From Osmia lignaria lignaria (Eukaryota; Arthropoda; Insecta; Hymenoptera; Megachilidae), in assembly GCF_051020975.1 (NCBI RefSeq), contig NW_027478159.1:6650501-6714500 (forward strand): 64,000 bases of DNA, read 5' to 3'. The translations under genes and the position numbers were made by a program. Each line of letters starts with the position of its first letter. Position 1 is the stretch's first letter. Shown piece after piece: positions 49,870 through 61,544 of this stretch. The notes under the pieces were generated by a model. That model made no database searches and was not told the origin of the DNA. It saw only the letters and a program-made list of their open reading frames with translations.

Positions 49870-52800
49870 TACAAAAGAGGTCTCTCAACGTTTTGCAATA
49901 GCTCGCTTCGTTTCCGAGATATTTGCAGATTTATCTCAAGGGAAGGGTCCTGACGGACATATTTCGAGATATTTCTTCTTCTTGTTGTTCTTCTTCTGCA
50001 CAGCTAAACTGGAAGTGGCATTTCCAGCTCGCAATAGTGCAGAGTTATCCCAAAGAAAGGGGCCACGGTGTTTCCGTATCTCTATTATGTTGGTGCGGCT
50101 TCGGAACTTTTAAATATCTCGATATATCTCGAAAACTACGCTTCTGATCAAAAAATATCATAGAACATAAATTGTAGGAAACATAATTCTCTACAAAAAA
50201 GGTCTCTTAACATTTTGCCATAGCTCGCTTCGTTTCCGAGATATTTGCAGAATTATCTCAAGGGAAGGGTCCTGATGGACATATTTCGAGATATTTCTTC
50301 TTCTTGTTGTTCTTCTTCTGCACAGCTAAGCTGGAAGTGGCATTTACAGCTCGCAACAGTGCAGAGTTATCTCAAAGAAAGGGGCCACGGTGTTTCTGTA
50401 TCTCTATTATGTTGGTGCGGCTTCGGAACTTTTAAATATCTTGATATATCTCGAGAACTACGCATCTGATCAAAAAATATCATAGAACATAAAAAGTAGG
50501 AAACTTAATTCTCTACAAAAAAGGTCTCTTAACATTTTGCCATAGCTCGCTTCGTTTCCGAGATATTTGCAGATTCAGCTCAAAGGAACTGGCCTGACGG
50601 ACATATTTCGAGATATTTCTTCTTCTTGTTGTTCTTCCTCTGCACAGCTAAGCTGGAAGTGGCATTTGCAGCTCGCAATAGTGCAGAGTTATCTCAAAGA
50701 AAGGGGCCACGGTGTTTCTGTATCTCTATTATGTTGGTGCGGCTTCGGAACTTTTAAATATCTTGATATATCTCGAGAACTACGCATCTGATCAAAAAAT
50801 ATCATAGAACATAAAGAGTAGGAAACTTAATTCTCTACAAAAAAGGTCTCTCAACATTTTGCCATAGCTCGCTTCGTTTCCGAGATATTTGCAGATTTAT
50901 CTCAAGGGAAGGGGCCTGACGGACATATTTCGAGATATTTCTTCTTCTTGTTGTTCTTCTTCTGCAGAGCTAAGCTGGAAGTGGCATTTGCGGCTCGCAC
51001 TAGTGCACAGTTATCTCAAAGAAAGGGGCCACGGTGTTTCTGTATCTCTATTATGTTGGTGCGGCTTCGGAACTTTTAAATATCTTGATATATCTCTAGA
51101 ACTACGCATCTGATCAAAAAATATCATAGAAGATAAAAGTAGGAAACTTAATTCTCTACAAAAAAGGTCTCTTAACATTTTCCCATAGCTGGCATCGTTT
51201 CCGAGATATTTGCAGATTTATCTCAAGGGAAGGGGCCTGACGGACATATTCCGAGATATTTCTTCTTCTTGTTGTTCCTCTTCTGCACAGCTAAGCTGGA
51301 AGTGGCATTTGCAGCTCGCAATAGTGCAGAGTTATCTCAAAGAAAGGGGCCACGGTGTTTCTGTATCTCTATTATGTTGGTGCGGCTTCGGAACTTTTAA
51401 ATATCTTGATATATCTCGAGAACTACGCATCTGATCAAAAAATATCATAGAACATAAAAAGCAGGAAACTTAATTCTCTACAAAAAAGGTCTCTTAACAT
51501 TTTGCCATAGCTCGCTTCGTTTCCGAGATATTTGCAGATTTATCTCAAGGGAAGGGGCCTGACGGACATATTTCGAGATATTTCTTCTTCTTGTTGTTCT
51601 TCTTCTGCACAGCTAAGCTGGAAGTGGCATTTGCAGCGCGCAATAGTGCAGAGTTATCTCAAAGAAAGGGGCCACGGTGTTTCTGTATCTCTATTATGTT
51701 GGTGCGGCTTCGGAACTTTTAAATATCTTGATATATCTCGAGAACTACGCCTCTGATCGAAAAATATCATACAACATAAAAAGTAGGAAACTTAATTCTC
51801 TACAAAAAAGGTCTCTTAACATTTTGCCATAGCTCGCTTCGTTTCCGAGATATTTGTAGATTTATCTCAAGGGAAGGGGTCTGACGGACATATTTCGAGA
51901 TATTTCTTCTTCTTGTTGTTCTTCTTCTGCACAGCTAAGCTGGAAGTGGCATTTGCAGCGCGCAATAGTGCAGAGTTATCTCAAAGAAAGGGGCCACGGT
52001 GTTTCTGTATCTCTATTATGTTGGTGCGGCTTCGGAACTTTTAAATATCTTGATATATCTCGAGAACTACGCCTCTGATCGAAAAATATCATACAACATA
52101 AAAAGTAGGAAACTTAATTCTCTACAAAAAAGGTCTCTTAACATTTCGCCATAGCTCGCTTCGTTTCCGAGATATTTGCAGATTTATCTCAAGGGAAGGG
52201 GCCTGACGGACATATTTCGAGATATTTCTTCTTCTTGTTGTTCTTCTTCTGCACAGCTAAGCTGGAAGTGGCATTTGCGGCTCGTACTAGTGCAGAGTTA
52301 TCTCAAAGAAAGGAGCCACGGTGTTTCTGTATCTCTATTATGTTGGTGCGGCTTCGGAACTTTTAAATATCTTGATATATCTCGAGAACTACGCATCTGA
52401 TCAAAAAATATCATAGAACATAAAAAGTAGGAAACCTAATTTTCTACAAAAAAGGTCTCTTAACATTTTGCCGTAGCCCGCTTCGTTTCCGAGATATTTG
52501 CAGATTTATCTCAAGGGAAGGGGCCTGACGGACATATTTCGAAATATTTCTTATTCTTGTTGTTCTTCTTCTGCACAGCTAAGCTGGAAGTGGCATTTGC
52601 GGCTCGCACTAGTGCAGAGTTATCTCAAAGAAAGGGGCCACGGTGTTTCTGTATCTCTATTATGTTGGTGCGGCTTCGGAACCTTTAAATATCTCGATAT
52701 ATCTCGAAAACTACGCTTCTGATCAAAAAATATCAGAGAACATAAATTGTAGGAAACATAATTCTCTACAAAAAAGGTCTCTTAACATTTTGCCATAGCT

Positions 52801-54429
52801 CGCTTCGTTTCCGAGATATTTGCAGATATATCTCAAGGGCAGGGGCCTGACGGACATATTTCGAGATACTTCTTCTTCTTGTTGTTCTTCTTCTGCACAG
52901 CTAAGCTGGAAGTGGCATTTGCAGCTCGCAATAGTGCAGAGTTATCTCAAAGAAAGGGGCCACGGTGTTTCTGTATCTCTATTATGTTGGTGCGGCTTCG
53001 GAACTTTTAAATATCTTAATATATCTCGAGAACTACGCATCTGATCAAAAAATATCATAGAACATAAAATGTAGGAAACTTAATTCTCTACAAAAAAGGT
53101 CTCTTAACATTTTGCCATAGCTCGCTTCGTTTCCGAGATATTTGCAGATTTATCTCAAGGGAAGGGGCCTAACGGACATATTTCGAGATATGTCTTCTTC
53201 TTGTTGTTCTTCTTCTGCACAGCTAAGCTGGAAGTGGCATTTACAGCTCGCAATAGTGCAGAGTTATCTCAAAGAAAGGGGCCACGGTGTTTCTGTATCT
53301 CTATTATGTTGGTGCGGCTTCGGAACTTTTAAATATCTTGATATATCTCGAGAACTACGCATCTGATCAAAAAATATCATAGAACATAAAAAGTAGGAAA
53401 CATAATTCTCTACAAAAAACGTCTCTTAACATTTTGCCATAGCTCGCTTCGTTTCCGAGATATTTGCAGATTCAGCTCAAAGGAACTGGCCTGACGGACA
53501 TATTTCGAGATATTTCTTCTTCTTGTTGTTCTTCTTCTGCACAGCTAAACTGGAAGTGGCATTTACAGCTCGCAATAGTGCAGAGTTATCTCAAAGAAAG
53601 GGGCCACGGTGTTTCTGTATCTCTATTATGTTGGTGCGGCTTCGGAACTTTTAAATATCTTAATATATCTCGAGAACTACGCATCTGATCAAAAAATATC
53701 ATAGAACATAAAATGTAGGAAACTTAATTCTCTACAAAAAAGGTCTCTTAACATTTTGCCATAGCTCGCTTCGTTTCCGAGATATTTGCAGATTTATCTC
53801 AAGGGAAGGGGCCTAACGGACATATTTCGAGATATTTCTTCTTCTTGTTGTTCTTCTTCTGCACAGCTAAGCTGGAAGCGGCATTTGCGGCTCGCACTAG
53901 TGCAGAGTTATCTCAAAGAAAGGGGCCACGGTGTTTCTGTATCTCTGTTATGTTGGTGCGGTTTCGGAACTTTTAAATAACTTGATATATCTCGAGAACT
54001 ACGCATCTGATCAAAAAATATCATAGAACATAAATTGTAGGAAACATAATTCTCTACAAAAAAGGTCTCTTAACATTTTGCCATAGCTCGCTTCGTTTCA
54101 GAGATATTTGCAGATATATCTCAAGGGCAGGGGCCTGACGGACATATTTCGAGATATTTCTTCTTCTTGTTGTTCTTCTTCTGCACAGCTAAGCTGGAAG
54201 TGGCATTTACAGCTCGCAATAGTGCAGAGTTATCTCAAAGAAAGGGGCCACGGTGTTTCTGTATCTCTATTATGTTGGTGCGGCTTCGGAACTTTTAAAT
54301 ATCTTGATATATCTCGAGAACTACGCATCTGATCAAAAAATATCATAGAACATAAAAAGTAGGAAACTTAATTCTCTACAAAAAAGGTCTCTTAACATTT
54401 TGCCATAGCTCGCTTCGTTTCCGAGATAT
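49870..54429 (+). repeat. Mosaic zone of mixed subtypes
   Basis: Monomers here draw on most subtypes: AAACTGG with GGGTCCTG (49923), GCAGAATTATC with CTGATGGAC (50245), TTCAGCTCAAAGGAACTGG (50567, 53464), TTTCCCATAGCTGGCATC (before 51210) and TTCTTATTC (52498). The monomers at 51532 and 51854 are close neighbours sharing GCAGCGCGCAA and CGCCTCTGATCG; 51854 has TTTGTAG at the anchor. The 50889 monomer is 321 bp (AGATAAAAGTAGG). The 53786 monomer has AAATAACTTG, an early stop in the open frame. Confidence 0.87.
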
Positions 54430-57400
54430 TTGCAGATTTATCTCAAGGGAAGGGGCCTGACGGACATATTTCGAGATACTTCTTCTTCTTGTTGTTCTTC
54501 TTCTGCACAGCTAAGCTGGAAGTGGCATTTGCAGCTCGCAATAGTGCAGAGTTATCTCAAAGAAAGGGGCCACGGTGTTTCTGTATCTCTATTATGTTGG
54601 TGCGGCTTCGGAACTTTTAAATATCTTAATATATCTCGAGAACTACGCATCCGATCAAAAAATATCATAGAACATAAAATGTAGGACACTTAATTCTCTA
54701 CAAAAAAGGTCTCTTAACATTTTGCCATAGCTCGCTTCGTTTCCGAGATATTTGCAGATTTATCTCAAGGGAAGGGGCCTAACGGACATATTTCGAGATA
54801 TTTCTTCTTCTTGTTGTTCTTCTTCTGCACAGCTAAGCTGGAAGTGGCATTTACAGCTCGCAATAGTGCAGAGTTATCTCAAAGAAAGGGGCCACGGTGT
54901 TTCTGTATCTCTATTATGTTGGTGCGGCTTCGGAACTTTTAAATATCTTAATATATCTCGAGAACTACGCATCCGATCAAAAAATATCATAGAACATAAA
55001 ATGTAGGACACTTAATTCTCTACAAAAAAGGTCTCTTAACATTTTGCCATAGCTCGCTTCGTTTCCGAGATATTTGCAGATTTATCTCAAGGGAAGGGGC
55101 CTAACGGACATATTTCGAGATATTTCTTCTTCTTGTTGTTCTTCTTCTGCACAGCTAAGCTGGAAGTGGCATTTACAGCTCGCAATAGTGCAGAGTTATC
55201 TCAAAGAAAGGGGCCACGGTGTTTCTGTATCTCTATTATGTTGGTGCGGCTTCGGAACTTTTAAATATCTTGATATATCTCGAGAACTACGCATCTGATC
55301 AAAAAATATCATAGAACATAAAAAGTAGGAAACCTAATTTTCTACAAAAAAGGTCTCTTAACATTTTGCCATAGCTCGCTTCGTTTCCGAGATATTTGCA
55401 GATTTATCTCAAGGGAAGGGGCCTGACGGACATATTTCGAGATATTTCTTCTTCTTGTTGTTCTTCTTCTGCACAGCTAAGCTGGAAGTGGCATTTGCGG
55501 CTCGCACTAGTGCAGACTTATCTCAAAGAAAGGAGCCACGGTGTTTCTGTATCTCTATTATGTTGGTGCGGCTTCGGAACTTTTAAATATCTTGATATAT
55601 CTCGAGAACTACGCATCTGATCAAAAAATATCATAGAACATAAAAAGTAGGAAACTTAATTCTCTACAAAAACGGTTTCTTAACATTTTGCCATAGCTCG
55701 CTTCGTTTCCGAGATATTTGCAGATTTATCTCAAGGGAAGGGGCCTGACGGACATATTTCGAGATATTTCTTCTTCTTGTTGTTCTTCTTCTGCACGGCT
55801 GAGCTGGAAGTGGCATTTGCAGGTCGCAATAGTGCAGAGTTATCTCAAAGAAAGGGGCCACGGTGTTTCTGTATCTCTATTATGTTGGTGCGGCTTCGGA
55901 ACTTTTAAATATCTCGATATATCTCGAGAACTACGCTTCTGATCAACAAATATCATAGAACATAAATTGTAGGAAACATAATTCTCTACAAAAAAGGTCT
56001 CTCAACATTTTGCCATAGCTCGCTTCGTTTCCGAGATATTTGCAGATATATCTCAAGGGCAGGGGCCTGACGGACATATTTCGAGATATTTCTTCTTCTT
56101 GTTGTTCTTCTTCTGCACAGCTAAACTGGAAGTGGCATTTCCAGCTCGCAATAGTGCAGAGTTATCTCAAAGAAAGGAGCCACGGTGTTTCTGTATCTCT
56201 ATTATGTTGGTGCGGCTTCGGAACTTTTAAATATCTTGATATATCTCGAGAACTACGCATCTGATCAAAAAATATCATAGAACATAAAATGTAGGAAACT
56301 TAATTCTCTACAAAAAAGGTCTCTTAACATTTTGCCATAGCTCGCTTCGTTTCCGAGATATTTGCAGATTTATCTCAAGGGAAGGGACCTGACGGACATA
56401 TTTCGTGATATTTCTTCTTCTCGTTGTTCTTCTTCTGCACAGCTAAGCTGTAAGTGGCATTTGCGGCTCGCACTAGTGCAGAGTTATCTCAAAGAAAGGG
56501 GCCACGGTGTTTCTGTATCTCTATTATGTTGGTGCGGCTTCGGAACCTTTAAATATCTCGATATATCTCGAAAACTACGCTTCTGATCAAAAAATATCAG
56601 AGAACATAAATTGTAGGAAACATAATTCTCTACAAAAAAGGTCTCTTAACATTTTGCCATAGCTCGCTTCGTTTCCGAGATATTTGCAGATATATCTCAA
56701 GGGCAGGGGCCTGACGGACATATTTCGAGATATTTCTTCTTCTTGTTGTTCTTCTTCTGCACAGCTAAGCTGGAAGTGGCATTTACAGCTCGCAATAGTG
56801 CAGAGTTATCTCAAAGAAAGGGGCCACGGTGTTTCTGTATCTCTATTATGTTGGTGCGGCTTCGGAACTTTTAAATATCTTGATATATCTCGAGAACTAC
56901 GCATCTGATCAAAAAATATCATAGAACATAAAAAGTAGGAAACTTAATTCTCTACAAAAAAGGTCTCTTAACATTTTGCCATAGCTCGCTTCGTTTCCGA
57001 GATATTTGCAGATTTATCTCAAGGGAAGGGGCCTGACGGACATATTTCGAGATACTTCTTCTTCTTGTTGTTCTTCTTCTGCACAGCTAAGCTGGAAGTG
57101 GCATTTGCAGCTCGCAATAGTGCAGAGTTATCTCAAAGAAAGGGGCCACGGTGTTTCTGTATCTCTATTATGTTGGTGCGGCTTCGGAACTTTTAAATAT
57201 CTTAATATATCTCGAGAACTACGCATCCGATCAAAAAATATCATAGAACATAAAATGTAGGAAACTTAATTCTCTACAAAAAAGGTCTCTTAACATTTTG
57301 CCATAGCTCGCTTCGTTTCCGAGATATTTGCAGATTTATCTCAAGGGAAGGGGCCTAACGGACATATTTCGAGATATTTCTTCTTCTTGTTGTTCTTCTT

Positions 57401-60304
57401 CTGCACAGCTAAGCTGGAAGTGGCATTTACAGCTCGCAATAGTGCAGAGTTATCTCAAAGAAAGGGGCCACGGTGTTTCTGTATCTCTATTATGTTGGTG
57501 CGGCTTCGGAACTTTTAAATATCTTGATATATCTCGAGAACTACGCATCTGATCAAAAAATATCATAGAACATAAAAAGTAGGAAACCTAATTTTCTACA
57601 AAAAAGGTCTCTTAACATTTTGCCATAGCTCGCTTCGTTTCCGAGATATTTGCAGATTTATCTCAAGGGAAGGGGCCTGACGGACATATTTCGAGATATT
57701 TCTTCTTCTTGTTGTTCTTCTTCTGCACAGCTAAGCTGGAAGTGGCATTTGCGGCTCGCACTAGTGCAGACTTATCTCAAAGAAAGGAGCCACGGTGTTT
57801 CTGTATCTCTATTATGTTGGTGCGGCTTCGGAACTTTTAAATATCTTGATATATCTCGAGAACTACGCATCTGATCAAAAAATATCATAGAACATAAAAA
57901 GTAGGAAACTTAATTCTCTACAAAAACGGTTTCTTAACATTTTGCCATAGCTCGCTTCGTTTCCGAGATATTTGCAGATTTATCTCAAGGGAAGGGGCCT
58001 GACGGACATATTTCGAGATATTTCTTCTTCTTGTTGTTCTTCTTCTGCACGGCTGAGCTGGAAGTGGCATTTGCAGGTCGCAATAGTGCAGAGTTATCTC
58101 AAAGAAAGGGGCCACGGTGTTTCTGTATCTCTATTATGTTGGTGCGGCTTCGGAACTTTTAAATATCTCGATATATCTCGAAAACTACGCTTCTGATCAA
58201 CAAATATCATAGAACATAAATTGTAGGAAACATAATTCTCTACAAAAAAGGTCTCTCAACATTTTGCCATAGCTCGCTTCGTTTCCGAGATATTTGCAGA
58301 TATATCTCAAGGGCAGGGGCCTGACGGACATATTTCGAGATATTTCTTCTTCTTGTTGTTCTTCTTCTGCACAGCTAAACTGGAAGTGGCATTTCCAGCT
58401 CGCAATAGTGCAGAGTTATCTCAAAGAAAGGAGCCACGGTGTTTCTGTATCTCTATTATGTTGGTGCGGCTTCGGAACTTTTAAATATCTTGATATATCT
58501 CGAGAACTACGCATCTGATCAAAAAATATCATAGAACATAAAATGTAGGAAACTTAATTCTCTACAAAAAAGGTCTCTTAACATTTTGCCATAGCTCGCT
58601 TCGTTTCCGAGATATTTGCAGATTTATCTCAAGGGAAGGGGCCTGACGGACATATTTCGAGATATTTCTTCTTCTCGTTGTTCTTCTTCTGCACAGCTAA
58701 GCTGTAAGTGGCATTTGCGGCTCGCACTAGTGCAGAGTTATCTCAAAGAAAGGGGCCACGGTGTTTCTGTATCTCTATTATGTTGGTGCGGCTTCGGAAC
58801 CTTTAAATATCTCGATATATCTCGAAAACTACGCTTCTGATCAAAAAATATCAGAGAACATAAATTGTAGGAAACATAATTCTCTACAAAAAAGGTCTCT
58901 TAACATTTTGCCATAGCTCGCTTCGTTTCCGAGATATTTGCAGATATATCTCAAGGGCAGGGGCCTGACGGACATATTTCGAGATATTTCTTCTTCTTGT
59001 TGTTCTTCTTCTGCACAGCTAAGCTGGAAGTGGCATTTACAGCTCGCAATAGTGCAGAGTTATCTCAAAGAAAGGGGCCACGGTGTTTCTGTATCTCTAT
59101 TATGTTGGTGCGGCTTCGGAACTTTTAAATATCTTGATATATCTCGAGAACTACGCATCTGATCAAAAAATATCATAGAACATAAAAAGTAGGAAACTTA
59201 ATTCTCTACAAAAAAGGTCTCTTAACATTTTGCCATAGCTCGCTTCGTTTCCGAGATATTTGCAGATTTATCTCAAGGGAAGGGGCCTGACGGACATATT
59301 TCGAGATACTTCTTCTTCTTGTTGTTCTTCTTCTGCACAGCTAAGCTGGAAGTGGCATTTGCAGCTCGCAATAGTGCAGAGTTATCTCAAAGAAAGGGGC
59401 CACGGTGTTTCTGTATCTCTATTATGTTGGTGCGGCTTCGGAACTTTTAAATATCTTAATATATCTCGAGAACTACGCATCCGATCAAAAAATATCATAG
59501 AACATAAAATGTAGGAAACTTAATTCTCTACAAAAAAGGTCTCTTAACATTTTGCCATAGCTCGCTTCGTTTCCGAGATATTTGCAGATTTATCTCAAGG
59601 GAAGGGGCCTAACGGACATATTTCGAGATATTTCTTCTTCTTGTTGTTCTTCTTCTGCACAGCTAAGCTGGAAGTGGCATTTACAGCTCGCAATAGTGCA
59701 GAGTTATCTCAAAGAAAGGGGCCACGGTGTTTCTGTATCTCTATTATGTTGGTGCGGCTTCGGAACTTTTAAATATCTTGATATATCTCGAGAACTACGC
59801 ATCTGATCAAAAAATATCATAGAACATAAAAAGTAGGAAACCTAATTTTCTACAAAAAAGGTCTCTTAACATTTTGCCATAGCTCGCTTCGTTTCCGAGA
59901 TATTTGCAGATTTATCTCAAGGGAAGGGGCCTGACGGACATATTTCGAGATATTTCTTCTTCTTGTTGTTCTTCTTCTGCACAGCTAAGCTGGAAGTGGC
60001 ATTTGCGGCTCGCACTAGTGCAGACTTATCTCAAAGAAAGGAGCCACGGTGTTTCTGTATCTCTATTATGTTGGTGCGGCTTCGGAACTTTTAAATATCT
60101 TGATATATCTCGAGAACTAAGCATCTGATCAAAAAATATCATAGAACATAAAAAGTAGGAAACTTAATTCTCTACAAAAACGGTTTCTTAACATTTTGCC
60201 ATAGCTCGCTTCGTTTCCGAGATATTTGCAGATTTATCTCAAGGGAAGGGGCCTGACGGACATATTTCGAGATATTTCTTCTTCTTGTTGTTCTTCTTCT
60301 GCAC
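54430..60304 (+). repeat. 7-mer higher-order series (2,254 bp period)
   Basis: Seven monomers from 55074 (55074, 55396, 55718, 56040, 56362, 56684, 57006) recur from 57328, and a third copy begins at 59582 and breaks off near 60304. Markers are GTGCAGACTTATC with GGAGCC, GCACGGCTGAGC with CAGGTCGC and GATCAACAAA, AAACTGG with GGGCAGGGG, TTCTCGTTG with GCTGTAAGTGG, and GAGATACTTC with CTTAATATATC and CATCCGATC. Ahead of copy 1, 54430 is an extra member like 57006, and 54752 is a hybrid. Differences between copies include CTCGAGAAC (55926) versus CTCGAAAAC (58180) and GGGACCTG (56386) versus GGGGCCTG. Confidence 0.92.
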
Positions 60305-61544
60305 AGCTAAGCTGGAAGTGGCATTTGCGGCTCGCACTAGTGCAGAGTTATCTCAAAGAAAGGGGCCACGGTGTTTCTGTATCTCTATTATGTTGGTGCG
60401 GCTTCGGAACTTTTAAATATCTTGATATATCTCGAGAACTACGCATCTGATCAAAAAATATCATGGAACATAAAATGTAGGAAACTTAATTCTCTACAAA
60501 AAAGGTCTCTTAACATTTTGCCATAGCTCGCTTCGTTTCCGAGATATTTGCAGATTTATCTCAAGGGAAGGGGCCTGACGGACATATTTCGAGATATTTC
60601 TTCTTCTCGTTGTTCTTCTTCTGCACAGCTAAGCTGGAAGTGGCATTTACAGCTCGCAATAGTGCAGAGTTATCTCAAAGAAAGGGGCCACGGTGTTTCT
60701 GTATCTCTATTATGTTGGTGCGGCTTCGGAACTTTTAAATATCTTGATATATCTCGAGAACTACGCATCTGATCAAAAAATATCATAGAACATAAAAAGT
60801 AGGAAACTTAATTCTCTACAAAAAAGGTCTCTTAACATTTTGCCATAGCTCGCTTCGTTTCCGAGATATTTGCAGATTTATCTCAAGGGAAGGGGCCTGA
60901 CGGACATATTTCGAGATATTTCTTCTTCTTGTTGTTCTTCTTCTGTACAGCTAAGCTGGAAGTGGCATTTGCGGCTCGCACTAGTGCAGAGTTATCTCAA
61001 AGAAAGGGGCCACGGTGTTTCTGTATCTCTATTATGTTGGTGCGGCTTCGGAACTTTTAAATATCTTGATATATCTCGAGAACTACGCATCTGATCAAAA
61101 AATATCATAGAACATAAAAAGTAGGAAACCTAATTTTCTACAAAAAAGGTCTCTTAACATTTTGCCATAGCTCGCTTCGTTTCCGAGATATTTGCAGATT
61201 TATCTCAAGGGAAGGCGCCTGACGGACATATTTCGAGATATTTCTTCTTCTTGTTGTTCTTCTTCTGCACAGCTAAGCTGGAAGTGGCATTTGCGGCTCG
61301 CACTAGTGCAGAGTTATCTCAAAGAAAGGGGCCACGGTGTTTCTGTATCCCTATTATGTTGGTGCGGCTTCGGAACTTTTAAATATCTCGATATATCTCG
61401 GAAACTACGCTTCTGATCAAAAAATATCATAGAACATAAATTGTAGGAAACATAATTCTCTACAAAAAACGTCGCTTAACATTTTGCCATAGCTCGCTTC
61501 GTTTCCGAGATATTTGCAGATTCAGCTCAAAGGAACTGGCCTGA
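60305..61544 (+). repeat. Mosaic monomers
   Basis: About four monomers of mixed subtype: 60226 with ATCATGGAAC in its tail, 60548 with TTCTCGTTG but otherwise an ordinary GATATATC type, 60870 with CTGTACAGC, and 61192 with GGAAGGCGCC and CTCGGAAAC. The monomer at 61514 begins with TTCAGCTCAAAGGAACTGG. Confidence 0.85.
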
